Source: DASYUM01 sp036001225 | GTDB taxonomy: Bacteria > Methylomirabilota > Methylomirabilia > Rokubacteriales > DASRDR01 | Direction of reading: 5' to 3' | Assembly (NCBI GenBank): GCA_036001225.1 | Contig: DASYUM010000031.1 | Location: 1-17,944, forward strand | DNA length: 17,944 bases | Shown: positions 1-9,128 of the stretch, one piece after another | Position numbering within the stretch: position 1 is the stretch's first letter | Layout: each line of letters opens with the position of its first letter | The notes under the pieces: generated by a model | Database searches by the model: none | Seen by the model: the letters and a program-made list of their open reading frames with translations, nothing else | Told to the model about the DNA's origin: nothing | Made by a program: the position numbers and the translations under genes

Positions 1-129
1 CGAGGTCTAGGGAGCCACGGGGCTACGCATCGTGGGGAGCGTGCTCGCCCGGGCGCAGGGGGCGCAGGAGGTTCGGCGACCGGCGGGGCTCTCCGCCGCG
101 ACAGCAGCGGTGAGCCGCGGGCAAGAAAG
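1..129. other. Gene-free left edge, downstream of rnpB
   Basis: No convincing gene is visible here. The short open frames have no recognisable protein features and continue into the RNase P RNA. The one structural element is a 6-bp inverted repeat, CGGCGG/CCGCCG at 81-86 and 93-98, which would form a hairpin about 35-50 bases downstream of the rnpB 3' end. It has no T-run after it on the minus strand, so it is only a weak terminator candidate. Confidence 0.4.
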
Positions 130-539
<410 letters not shown>

Positions 540-545
540 CCCCTC

Positions 546-551
546 ATTATA
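546..551 (-). promoter_or_regulatory. -10 element of the rnpB promoter
   Basis: A perfect TATAAT on the minus strand sits so that initiation about 7 nt downstream falls at about 539, next to the first base pair of the RNase P RNA P1 helix. No good -35 hexamer is seen at 16-18 bp spacing (the sequence there is CCGCGG-like), so the call rests on the -10 match and its position. Confidence 0.6.
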
Positions 552-593
552 CCGCGACGGAGAAGCTGCCGCGGAGCGACAGGCCCCGGCGGC

Positions 594-1301
594 TCAGGGT
601 TGGTAGGACAGAATACGGCCGCAGGACTCGCAGGTGTAAATCTGGCTGGAGTGCCGGACCTCGTTGAGGCGCTGGGGTGTGAGGACGACCCGGCACCCGG
701 TGCAGATGCCGTTCGACCCCACGACGGCGACGGCCAGGCCCCCCCGGTGCTTGAGTACCCGGCCGTACTGAGTGAGGAGATCGCGCGGGACCTCGCGGGC
801 CACGGAATCGCGCTCGCCGCGGACGGCGGCCAGGTCGGCTTCCAGCGCGTGGAGCTCCTCGGTGGCCGCCGCCTCCTGAACCCGCGCCTCCTCGCCCTGG
901 CGGGCCAGGCGCTTGTCGGCCTCCGCGATCTCGCGGGTGAGCCGCTCCTGGGCCTCCATGAGGGCGAGGACCTCCTCCTCGATGCGGCCCTTCTCTACCT
1001 TGAGAGCCTCGATCTCCGCCAGGACCGCGGAGTACTCCTTGTTGGTCTTGACCTCGTAGAGTCGGGCCTCGCACTTCGCCCGCTGGCTGGCCTGGTAGTC
1101 GAGGTCCTTCTCCTTGACCCGGATCTCCTTCCGCACGGCGTCGAACTTCGTCCGGAGCGCGTCCACGGCGGCTTGGGCCTGCTGGTGGCTGTCGCGGATC
1201 GCCTGGATGCGAATCGGGATGGCCTCCAGCTTCCGCTCGAGACCGGCGATGCGGGTATCGAGGCCCTGGAGCTCGGACAGGCGCTGCAGGTGGAGATCCA
1301 T
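594..1301 (-). CDS. Coiled-coil C4-type zinc-ribbon protein (CdsZ / DUF164 family)
   Basis: This 235-residue protein has a long, charged, heptad-rich helical region (about residues 1-185) followed by a C-terminal zinc ribbon with ligands C200, C203, C224 and C227 (motifs CTGC and CESC). This is the standard layout of the zf-RING_7/DUF164 family, which is thought to bind nucleic acid, but its exact role is unsettled. The ATG at 1301 is the only plausible start, because no ATG, GTG or TTG follows soon after. It lies just 7 nt past the 3' CCA of the upstream tRNA, leaving no room for a Shine-Dalgarno sequence outside the tRNA. rnpB follows on the same strand. The family call is firm; the molecular function is unknown. 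Confidence 0.9.
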   Translation of the reverse strand: MDLHLQRLSELQGLDTRIAGLERKLEAIPIRIQAIRDSHQQAQAAVDALRTKFDAVRKEIRVKEKDLDYQASQRAKCEARLYEVKTNKEYSAVLAEIEALKVEKGRIEEEVLALMEAQERLTREIAEADKRLARQGEEARVQEAAATEELHALEADLAAVRGERDSVAREVPRDLLTQYGRVLKHRGGLAVAVVGSNGICTGCRVVLTPQRLNEVRHSSQIYTCESCGRILSYQP

Positions 1302-1308
1302 ATTCAGA

Positions 1309-1384
1309 TGGTGGGCCCACCTGGACTCGAACCAGGAACCGCCCGGTTATGAGCCGGAGGCTCTGCCAGTTGAGCTATGGGCCC
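1309..1384 (-). tRNA. tRNA with CAU anticodon (elongator Met or lysidine-type Ile2)
   Basis: A 76-nt cloverleaf is read on the minus strand: acceptor GGGCCCA/TGGGCCC, D arm GCTC/GAGC, anticodon stem TCCGG/CCGGG around loop CTCATAA, T arm with loop TTCGAGT, discriminator A and an encoded CCA. The anticodon is CAT. G1 pairs with C72, so it is not an initiator. The C4-G69 and C5-G68 pairs are the positive determinants known for TilS in E. coli tRNA-Ile2, so an AUA-reading Ile2 tRNA is a real alternative to elongator Met. The gene lies between rpoD (59 nt away) and the zinc-ribbon gene (7 nt away). Confidence 0.95.
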
Positions 1385-1394
1385 GCAATTGGCG

Positions 1395-1423
1395 ATGCTA
1401 ACAGATTTCGCGCAGGCGCACAA
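1395..1423 (-). promoter_or_regulatory. Candidate promoter for the CAU tRNA and zinc-ribbon gene
   Basis: On the minus strand TTGTGC (1423-1418) and TAGCAT (1400-1395) are separated by 17 bp. They match the sigma70 consensus at 3/6 and 4/6. Initiation would fall around 1388, leaving a leader of only a few bases before the tRNA 5' end at 1384. The same -10 variant, TAGCAT, occurs in the candidate rlmD promoter. It could instead be chance, with the tRNA transcribed by read-through from rpoD. Confidence 0.4.
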
Positions 1424-1443
1424 ATCGCGGCCGTCGGGACGCT

Positions 1444-3204
<1,761 letters not shown>

Positions 3205-3257
3205 TGGGCTACCCTCCGATCAGACATGAGAGCTTCGCCGGCCTGGTGCCGGGCCAT

Positions 3258-5093
3258 TCATGGACGAACGTCCTCCGTCGGCTCGGATTTCGGCGCGGTC
3301 GTGTCGGGGATCAGCCGGCCCACGCGCTGGAGGCCAATCTGCAACTCGGCCACGTCTGATCGCCCATCAGCCTCGGCCTGGGCGACGGCCTGCGCGAGTT
3401 CTCGCGCGCGGCGGCGGCTGCGACGAAGCTCGAGCCGACGACGCATGTCCTCGATCAGCGCCGACAAGGGCTCCGGCCAGCCACGCTCCTCGACCAGGAG
3501 GCGTGAGAGCAGGGCCCGGTTGGCGTCGTCGTCGATCCGCTGGATGAGGGCCTCCGGGGCCACCTCGGCCTGCGCCTGGAGCGCGACGAGGATCTGACGC
3601 AGCCCCGCGTGCTCCAGATCTCGAGCGTCGGCCAGAGGGGCGAGCGCCCGTCGCGCCTCGGGGACGTGCAGCAGTAACCGCACGAGGTCGTGGTCGAACG
3701 AGCGGAGGGATGCGGCCGGCGCGGTGGTCGCGGCGGAAGCCGGCCGCCGGACCGCCGCCAGCCGCTGAGCCTGGGTCCAGAGGTCGCTCGCATCCACGCC
3801 CAGCCGCCGGGCCGCGTCCCGACCCAGCTCGATCGCCTCGTCGGCATCCTGCACCTTCGAGAGGAGCAGCGCCACGCGAGCCACCCCCGTACTCCGGCCG
3901 CGCGGCCCCGTCGTGTCCTCCTCGGCGAAGATCCGGTCGATGGCGAAGAGCAACAGGTTGCGCGCGGCCGCGCAACGCGACTCGAAGGCCGCCCGGCCTT
4001 CCTGGCGGAGGAAGGTGTCCGGATCGTGCCCGGCCGCCAGGGTGGCGACCTTGAGTCGGAGGCCGCCTCGGGCGAACCCCTGGCGGCGGTCGAGCGCCCA
4101 CCAGTGGGGATCGGCCGACTGCTCGAGCAGTTCTTCCGCTCGCCGGGCCGCTTCCGTCCCCGCCCGATCGGCGTCGAAGAAGAGGATGACCTCGTCGGCG
4201 TAGCGGCGCAGCAGTCCGAGGTGGGGCGGGGTCAGGGCGGTGCCCAGCACGGCGACCGTCTCGGTGAGACCGTGCTGGTGGGCCATGAGGCAGTCGATGT
4301 AGCCCTCGACGAGGAGCGCCCGCCGGGAGACCGCCATGCGATCGCGGGCCAGGTGGAGGGCGTAGAGCGTCTGGCCCTTTTGGTAGAGGGGTGTCTCCGG
4401 CGAGTTCAGGTATTTCGGCTCCTCGCCCGCCAGGGCGCGGCCGCCGAAGGCGATCACCCGCCCCTGGCTGTCGGCGATCGGGAAGAGGAGCCGGCCCCGG
4501 AAGCGATCGTAGTGGCCGCTCCCCGACTGGCGCGCGACAACGAGGCCGGCGCCCAGCAATGCCTCGACGCCGAAGCCGTCGGCCCGGGCGGCCCCCAGGA
4601 GGTGGTCCCAGCCCTCCGGCGCGTAGCCGAGGCGGAAGGTTCGCGCCACGTCGGTCGCGATGCCGCGCTCGGCGAGGTAGCGCCGTGCCCCCTCGGCGTC
4701 CTCGCGCTCCCCGAGCCACTGCTCGTACCGGCGGGCCGCCCAGTCGAGCAGCCGGTACAGGACCTGGCGCGCGCCCGGTTCCGCCTCGCTCGCCGCCCCC
4801 CGGGTCGGCAGCGGGACGCCCGTCCGTTCGGCGAGGAGCCGCACGGCGTCGGGAAAGTCCAGCCGGTCGTGGCGCTTGAGGAACTCGAGGGCGTCACCCC
4901 CGGCGTGGCAACCGAAGCAGTGGAAGATGCCGAGCTTGGGGTGCACCGTGAACGACGGGGTCTTTTCCTGGTGGAAGGGGCAGAGCCCCTTCCACCGCTC
5001 GCCGGCGCGGCGCAGGGGCACGTAGGCGCCGATGAGCTCGACGAGGTCCACCCGCGCTTTGATCTCGTCGAGGAGCTCGGGCGGGATGATCAT
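3258..5093 (-). CDS. dnaG: DNA primase DnaG
   Basis: This protein synthesises RNA primers for leading- and lagging-strand replication. The 611-residue product opens with the CHC2 zinc finger (C38, H41, C59, C62 in CPFHQEKTPSF and FHCFGCHAGG). The RNA-polymerase/Toprim core follows, with FGGRAL, the EGYIDCLMAHQ acidic motif and the metal-binding FFDADRAG. The Toprim box reads DAD where DGD is often seen, which keeps both aspartates. The C-terminal about 170 residues are helical and divergent, as expected for the helicase-interaction domain. I chose the ATG at 5093 because the family N-terminus (IIPPELLDEIKARVD) starts there. The upstream in-frame extension to 5198 is an Arg-rich shadow of mutS2. 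The start overlaps the mutS2 stop as ATGA, implying translational coupling. Confidence 0.97.
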   Translation of the reverse strand: MIIPPELLDEIKARVDLVELIGAYVPLRRAGERWKGLCPFHQEKTPSFTVHPKLGIFHCFGCHAGGDALEFLKRHDRLDFPDAVRLLAERTGVPLPTRGAASEAEPGARQVLYRLLDWAARRYEQWLGEREDAEGARRYLAERGIATDVARTFRLGYAPEGWDHLLGAARADGFGVEALLGAGLVVARQSGSGHYDRFRGRLLFPIADSQGRVIAFGGRALAGEEPKYLNSPETPLYQKGQTLYALHLARDRMAVSRRALLVEGYIDCLMAHQHGLTETVAVLGTALTPPHLGLLRRYADEVILFFDADRAGTEAARRAEELLEQSADPHWWALDRRQGFARGGLRLKVATLAAGHDPDTFLRQEGRAAFESRCAAARNLLLFAIDRIFAEEDTTGPRGRSTGVARVALLLSKVQDADEAIELGRDAARRLGVDASDLWTQAQRLAAVRRPASAATTAPAASLRSFDHDLVRLLLHVPEARRALAPLADARDLEHAGLRQILVALQAQAEVAPEALIQRIDDDANRALLSRLLVEERGWPEPLSALIEDMRRRLELRRSRRRARELAQAVAQAEADGRSDVAELQIGLQRVGRLIPDTTAPKSEPTEDVRP

Positions 5094-7447
5094 GCGACGG
5101 TGCGTCCTTCGACGAGCGCGACCACGGTGGCGCCGCTCCCGCCCTCGGTCGGCGACCCCGGCCGGAAGCCGCTCACCAGCGGATGCCGCCGCAAGCATTC
5201 CTCGACGGCCCGCCTGAGGGCGCCGGTGCCTTTGCCGTGGACGACCCGCACCGAGTCATGGCCGGCGAGCACGGCGTCGTCGAGGAACTTCTCGACCGCC
5301 GCCCGCGCCTCGTCGGTGGTGCGACCCAGGAGGTGGAGCTCCCGGGGTACGTCGTAACGGGAAGGGAAAGATACCGCCGCCGGCATCGCGCTCCGTCGCT
5401 CCGCCGGGCGGCCCGGTTCGACCTCGCTGCGCGGAACGCGAACGGTCAGGCTGCCCGCCTGCACGGTCACCGTCTCCGCGTCCTCGGCCACGACCCGGCC
5501 GGCGAGCCCGAGGCCTCGGAGGCGCACGTGGCCGGCGAGCGGGGCGTCGCCCTCGGCCGCCGACGCGGCCGGCGACGCCCCCAGCTCGGCTTCGGTGCTG
5601 CGAAGCCGGTGGTAGGCATCCTGGGCCCTTCGCCGCGTCGTCTCCTCCGCCTTCAGGCGCTCCAGCTCCTGGCCGACCCGCCGTCGCGTCTCGGCCACGA
5701 GCGCCCGCGCCTCGGCGTGGGCCTCGCGGCGGAGCCGGGCCGCCTCGCTCTCGGCCCGGGCCAGCGTCTGCTGGCCGCGCTCCAGGGCGGCCGCCGCCTC
5801 GGCCTCCCGGCGCCCCGCCTCGGCCAGGCGGGCCTCGGCGTCGCGCTCGCGCGCGACCAGGTCGGCCAGCAGGGCCTCGAGCCGCCGTCCCGCGTCGGAG
5901 AGATGACCGCGCGCCCGGCCGATGACCGCCGCCGGCAGGCCCAGCCGCTCGCCGATGGTCAGCGCGTAACTGGGGCCCGGTCGGCCGTATTCGAGGCGGA
6001 AGGCCGGCTCCAGCCGGTCGGTGTCGAAGGCGACGCTGGCGTTGATCAGACGGGGGTCGGTCTGGGCGAAGACCTTGAGCGGCTCGAGATGAGTGGTGGC
6101 GATCACCCGCGCGCCCCGCTCGAGGAGCGCCTCGACCAACGCGGCCCCGAGGGCGGCGCCTTCGGCGGGATCGGTGCCGGCCCCCAGCTCGTCGAGGAGG
6201 ACGAGGGAGCGGGGCGTGGCGCTGGCCAGGATTTCCCGCATCTGGGCGACGAAGGAGGAGAAGGTCGAGAGGTTCTGGGCGAGGCTCTGCTCGTCGCCGA
6301 TCACGGCCAGGACCTGGTCGCAGAGTGGCAGGCGGCTGCCCGGCGCGGCGGGGACATGGCAGCCAGCCTGGGCCATGAGCACGAGGAGGCCGGCGGTTTC
6401 CAGGGCCACCGTTTTCCCGCCCGCGTTAGGACCGGTGATGAGCAAGCCCGGCCGGGCAGCGGGCACCCGCAGGTCGATCGGGACCACCGGCGTGCCCCGC
6501 TCCCAGCTCTGGGCGACCAGGAGCGGATGGCGCGCGCCGACCAGTGCCAGGTCCGCGCCGTCCTCGATCGCCGGCTCGGTCGCGTCCAGCCGCTCGGCGA
6601 GCGTGGCCCGGGCAAAGGCGAGGTCGAGCGCCCCCACGGCCTCCACCAGCGCTTCGAGGGCAGGCAACTCGGCGCGCAGCTGCCGCGTCAGCGCCTGGAG
6701 GAGCCGGCGTTCCTCGTCGCGCTCTTCGAGCGCGCGCTGGGTGAGCTGGTTGTTCAAATCGAGGACCTGATCGGGTTCGACGAACAGGGTGGCGCCGCTG
6801 CCCGAGCGGTCGTGGACGATCCCCCGGATCGCGCGCCGCGCGTCGCCCCGCACCGGGACCACGTAGCGGCCGTTGCGGACCGTGACGTAGCGCTCCTGGA
6901 GCACGGGCGCCAGCGCAGGGCTGTCGAGGAGCGCTTCCAGCCGGGCTTCGAGCTCGGCCCGCAGCCGCTGGATCTGGCGCCGGACGGCGCCCAGGCGCGG
7001 GCTGGCCCGGTCGAGGAGCCGGCCCTCGGGGTCGAGCTGGTGCTCGATGGCGGCGGCCAGCTCCGGGCAGGTCGGGAGCACCCGAAAACGCTCGGCCAGG
7101 GTCGGCGCCGCGGCCGTGATCCGCCGCCCGTAGGCGGTGAGGCGCCCGGCCGCCCCCAAGAGCTGGCCGATGGCGACGAGCGCCGGGCCGTCGAGCATGG
7201 CGTCTTCGGGTCCGGCCTGGCCGAGGATCGGGCGGACGTCGGCGACGGCCTCCCAGGGCGGGGGACCGTCCGCCTCCAGCGCTCGGCGAGCCTCGCCGGT
7301 CTCGCGGAGTCCGGCCGCGATCGGGGGCAGGGTGTAGGCCGGTACAAGCGCGCCCGCCCGGTCATGGCCGAACGGCGTGGCCGTGAACCGGGCGAGCAAC
7401 CGCTGAAACTCGTCCCAGCCGAGGATGTCGGCGGGTATCAACTCCAC
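5090..7447 (-). CDS. mutS2: Endonuclease MutS2
   Basis: MutS2 is a MutS-family ATPase without the mismatch-recognition domain. It acts on branched DNA (anti-recombination) and, in some bacteria, on collided ribosomes. The 785 residues are full length. They include the lever/clamp signature around RNGRYVVPVRGDARRAIRG, Walker A GPNAGGKT at 339-346, Walker B LVLLDELGAGTDP near 415, and a long Ala/Arg/Glu coiled coil (about 515-640). A C-terminal Smr nuclease domain (LHLLGRT near 702, HGKGTG near 735) completes it. The start is GTG, 16 nt after the rpsU stop, and the stop overlaps the dnaG start by 4 nt. Its place between rpsU and dnaG suggests co-expression with replication and translation genes; a ribosome-rescue role would fit but is not shown here. 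Confidence 0.97.
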   Translation of the reverse strand: MELIPADILGWDEFQRLLARFTATPFGHDRAGALVPAYTLPPIAAGLRETGEARRALEADGPPPWEAVADVRPILGQAGPEDAMLDGPALVAIGQLLGAAGRLTAYGRRITAAAPTLAERFRVLPTCPELAAAIEHQLDPEGRLLDRASPRLGAVRRQIQRLRAELEARLEALLDSPALAPVLQERYVTVRNGRYVVPVRGDARRAIRGIVHDRSGSGATLFVEPDQVLDLNNQLTQRALEERDEERRLLQALTRQLRAELPALEALVEAVGALDLAFARATLAERLDATEPAIEDGADLALVGARHPLLVAQSWERGTPVVPIDLRVPAARPGLLITGPNAGGKTVALETAGLLVLMAQAGCHVPAAPGSRLPLCDQVLAVIGDEQSLAQNLSTFSSFVAQMREILASATPRSLVLLDELGAGTDPAEGAALGAALVEALLERGARVIATTHLEPLKVFAQTDPRLINASVAFDTDRLEPAFRLEYGRPGPSYALTIGERLGLPAAVIGRARGHLSDAGRRLEALLADLVARERDAEARLAEAGRREAEAAAALERGQQTLARAESEAARLRREAHAEARALVAETRRRVGQELERLKAEETTRRRAQDAYHRLRSTEAELGASPAASAAEGDAPLAGHVRLRGLGLAGRVVAEDAETVTVQAGSLTVRVPRSEVEPGRPAERRSAMPAAVSFPSRYDVPRELHLLGRTTDEARAAVEKFLDDAVLAGHDSVRVVHGKGTGALRRAVEECLRRHPLVSGFRPGSPTEGGSGATVVALVEGRTVA

Positions 7448-7463
7448 CTCGACGGGCGCGACG

Positions 7464-7658
7464 TCAGTCTGAGTACCGCTCCCGCCGCTTGGCCTTCTTG
7501 CGCGCGGCCAGCGCCTTGCGTTTTCGCCGGACGCTCGGCTTCTCGTAGTGCTGGCGCTTCTTGAGTTCGGAGAGAAGGCCGGCCTTCTCGCACTGCTTCT
7601 TGAAGCGCTTGAGCGCGCTCTCGAAGGACTCGTCCGGCTCTACGATGACCTTCGTCAC
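7464..7658 (-). CDS. rpsU: Ribosomal protein bS21
   Basis: This is a small-subunit protein that promotes mRNA binding and initiation near the 16S 3' end. The 64-residue product matches the family from start (TKVIVEPDESFESALKRFKK) to the basic C-terminus (SVRRKRKALAARKKAKRRER). The start is GTG at 7658, where the family N-terminus begins, with G-rich purine sequence upstream. It is the first gene of the block rpsU-mutS2-dnaG-rpoD, with a strong promoter-like sequence 48-76 bases upstream. In E. coli rpsU likewise heads the operon with dnaG and rpoD. Confidence 0.97.
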   Translation of the reverse strand: MTKVIVEPDESFESALKRFKKQCEKAGLLSELKKRQHYEKPSVRRKRKALAARKKAKRRERYSD

Positions 7659-7693
7659 CTCGCCGTTCCCCCCTTCCCTCCGCCTCCGACCGG

Positions 7694-7710
7694 ATAAACG
7701 TCTAGTTTAT
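7694..7710. promoter_or_regulatory. AT-rich inverted repeat overlapping the rpsU -10 (possible operator)
   Basis: ATAAAC-GTCTA-GTTTAT is a perfect 6-bp inverted repeat with a 5-bp spacer in otherwise GC-rich DNA. One arm covers most of the rpsU -10 hexamer and the other covers the predicted start point. That is where a repressor would sit. It does not match the E. coli LexA box (CTG-N10-CAG). It may be a coincidence of AT-rich promoter sequence. Confidence 0.35.
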
Positions 7711-7734
7711 AGCACAGTCCCCCCACCCTGTCCA
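7706..7734 (-). promoter_or_regulatory. Sigma70-type promoter for the rpsU-mutS2-dnaG-rpoD operon
   Basis: On the minus strand TGGACA (7734-7729, 5/6 to consensus) and TATAAA (7711-7706, 5/6) are separated by exactly 17 bp. This is the best promoter match in the window. The -35 lies inside the last codons of pth and the -10 spans its TAA stop. Initiation near 7699 gives an rpsU leader of about 40 nt. The position at the boundary of two conserved gene blocks fits a separate promoter for the macromolecular-synthesis genes. Confidence 0.75.
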
Positions 7735-8267
7735 TGCGCGGCCAGCTCGAGCACCAGGTCGGCCGCACGCTCGAGGAGGAGCGGCAGCGCCGCCCGTTCC
7801 TCGGGGGTGAAGTCGGTCAGCACCCAATCCACCACCTCGTCCTTGGTCGCCGGGCGGCCGATGCCGACCTTGAGCCGGCGGAAGGCGTCGGTGCCGAGGG
7901 CCTCGATGAGGGAGCGCACCCCGTTGTGGCCTCCGTGGCGGCCCTTGTGGCGCTGGCGGAGCCGGCCGAAGGGCAGGTCGAGGTCGTCGTAGACGACGAT
8001 GAGCGCCGACGGGTCGAGCTCGAGGTCGCGTAGGAGCCGCGCGACAGCGGGCCCGACCACGTTCATGAAGCTCTGGGGCTTGGCCAGGTAGAGTGGTTGC
8101 CCGGCCCACCGGGCCTCGGCCACGGTGGCGCGGCCCCGCCGCCGGAAGCGGGCACCGAGACGATGGGCCAGGTGATCGACGACCGCCTGGCCCACGTTGT
8201 GGCGCGTGTCGCGGTACCCCGGCCCGGGGTTGCCGAGCCCGACGACGACCTGCGGCCCCTGTGGCAC
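7707..8267 (-). CDS. pth: Peptidyl-tRNA hydrolase
   Basis: This enzyme releases peptides from prematurely dropped peptidyl-tRNAs in the cytosol. The 186-residue product shows the family motifs: GLGNPGPGYRDTRHNVG with the substrate-binding N13 and catalytic H23, SFMNVVGPAV, VVYDDLDLPFG with the conserved Asp, and GRHGGHNGVRSLIEALG. The start is GTG at 8267, immediately before the family N-terminus. The Shine-Dalgarno sequence is poor: a GGAGG lies 17 nt upstream. No in-frame start exists further up before the rplY stop, which is in the same frame 13 codons upstream. It ends the prs-rplY-pth group; ychF, which often follows pth in proteobacteria, is absent, and rpsU follows instead. Confidence 0.96.
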   Translation of the reverse strand: MPQGPQVVVGLGNPGPGYRDTRHNVGQAVVDHLAHRLGARFRRRGRATVAEARWAGQPLYLAKPQSFMNVVGPAVARLLRDLELDPSALIVVYDDLDLPFGRLRQRHKGRHGGHNGVRSLIEALGTDAFRRLKVGIGRPATKDEVVDWVLTDFTPEERAALPLLLERAADLVLELAAHGQGGGTVL

Positions 8268-8287
8268 GCGCGTCGCGGCGGCGGCCT

Positions 8288-8304
8288 CCGGGCCTCGGGC
8301 CCGG
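8288..8304 (-). repeat. Hairpin between rplY and pth
   Basis: CCGGGCC-TCG-GGCCCGG is a perfect 7-bp inverted repeat with a 3-nt loop. It begins 2 nt after the rplY stop codon and lies upstream of the pth start. No T-run follows, so intrinsic termination is unlikely. It could stabilise the upstream mRNA or hold the pth start region, including the GGAGG just after it. Confidence 0.4.
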
Positions 8305-8306
8305 CG

Positions 8307-9065
8307 CTACTTCTCCTTCTTCGGCTTGGCTTCCTCTTTGGCCCGGGGCTCGGGCTTGGCCTCTTTCGGCTTGGCCTCGGGCTTGGCCTCCTTCGTCGGC
8401 TTGGCCTCGGGCTTGGCCTCCTCGGCACCCTCCTCCGGCTTGCGCTCGGTGAGCACCTCGGGCTCCGCCGCCGCGGCGGCCGCCGGCGCCGCCGCCTCTT
8501 CCGCCATCGGCGGGGCGACGGTGACGATGGCCTGGTTCGCCGGGGTGATGGCCCGCACCCCTTCCGGCAGCTTGAGGTCGGCCACGGTCAGGACGTCGTG
8601 GATGCGGAGGGCCGACACGTCGGCATCCAGCCGCTCCGGGATCAACGTGGGGAGGCAGGCGACCTGGACCGCCCGGAGGAGGACGGAGAGGACGCCGCTT
8701 TGCTCCTTCACGCCGGCCGCCTCGCCGGCCACGTGGATGGCCACCTCCACGGTGATCTCTTCGTCCATGCGGACGGCCTGGAGGTCCACGTGGAGCAGCG
8801 TGTCCCGGACGGGGTCGAACTGCAGATCGCGGACCACGGCGGCCCGGGCCTCTGCTTCGCCCGGAAGCCGGAGGTTCACGAGGACGCTTCCGCCGGCGCG
8901 GGCGTGCAGCACGCGCTGGAGGTCCTTCGGCAGGACGGCCAGCGGCAGCGGCTCGCGGCGAGCCCCGTAGAGAATGGCCGGGACGCGGCCGTCGCGGCGC
9001 AGGCGCTTGACCGCCCCCTTGCCGCCGGCTTCCCGACGCTCGACGCTCAGCTCACGGATTTCCAT
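8307..9065 (-). CDS. rplY: Ribosomal protein bL25 (CTC/TL5 type) with a charged tail
   Basis: This large-subunit protein binds 5S rRNA. The N-terminal about 95 residues match the L25 domain (KGAVKRLRRDGRVPAILYG). Residues about 96-186 form the second beta-rich domain typical of CTC/TL5 proteins (HVDLQAVRMDEEITVEV, VLTVADLKLPEGV). From about residue 187 a low-complexity tail of about 66 residues follows. It is Ala/Glu-rich at first, then built of imperfect AKPEAKP-like Lys-Pro-Glu-Ala repeats. The total of 252 residues is longer than a typical CTC protein because of this tail. The ATG at 9065 has AGGAG 11 nt upstream. The gene lies between prs and pth, as in Pseudomonas. Confidence 0.96.
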   Translation of the reverse strand: MEIRELSVERREAGGKGAVKRLRRDGRVPAILYGARREPLPLAVLPKDLQRVLHARAGGSVLVNLRLPGEAEARAAVVRDLQFDPVRDTLLHVDLQAVRMDEEITVEVAIHVAGEAAGVKEQSGVLSVLLRAVQVACLPTLIPERLDADVSALRIHDVLTVADLKLPEGVRAITPANQAIVTVAPPMAEEAAAPAAAAAAEPEVLTERKPEEGAEEAKPEAKPTKEAKPEAKPKEAKPEPRAKEEAKPKKEK

Positions 9066-9081
9066 GGGGTGCTACTCTCCT

Positions 9082-9128
9082 GCGGCGCGCGCGCCGCCTA
9101 CGAATGGCTTGGCTCCGCCGGCCCGGCG
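9082..9128. repeat. Two GC palindromes in the prs-rplY gap
   Basis: The 63-nt gap holds CGCCGG-C-CCGGCG (9116-9128), touching the prs stop codon, and a perfect 16-bp palindrome GCGGCGCGCGCGCCGC (9082-9097), directly before the rplY Shine-Dalgarno sequence. As RNA both could fold into short GC hairpins. Neither is followed by a T-run. Such palindromes are not rare in very GC-rich DNA, so function is uncertain. Confidence 0.35.

Noticed and set aside
1385..1443. Terminator-like repeat GATTT/AAATC after rpoD
   Set aside because: The stem is short and interrupted and no T-run follows; the region fits better as a tRNA promoter.
5094..5198. 35-residue N-terminal extension of DnaG
   Set aside because: It lies within the mutS2 coding end, is Arg-rich and unlike DnaG. 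The ATG at 5093 starts at the family N-terminus and overlaps the mutS2 stop.
5183..7564. Plus-strand open frame of 793 codons opposite mutS2
   Set aside because: The minus strand encodes full-length MutS2 with Walker and Smr motifs. The plus frame has no family features and is low complexity.
8316..8430. Repeats resembling a small tandem array or CRISPR
   Set aside because: The units are imperfect, contiguous and in frame with the bL25 tail. There are no unique spacers.
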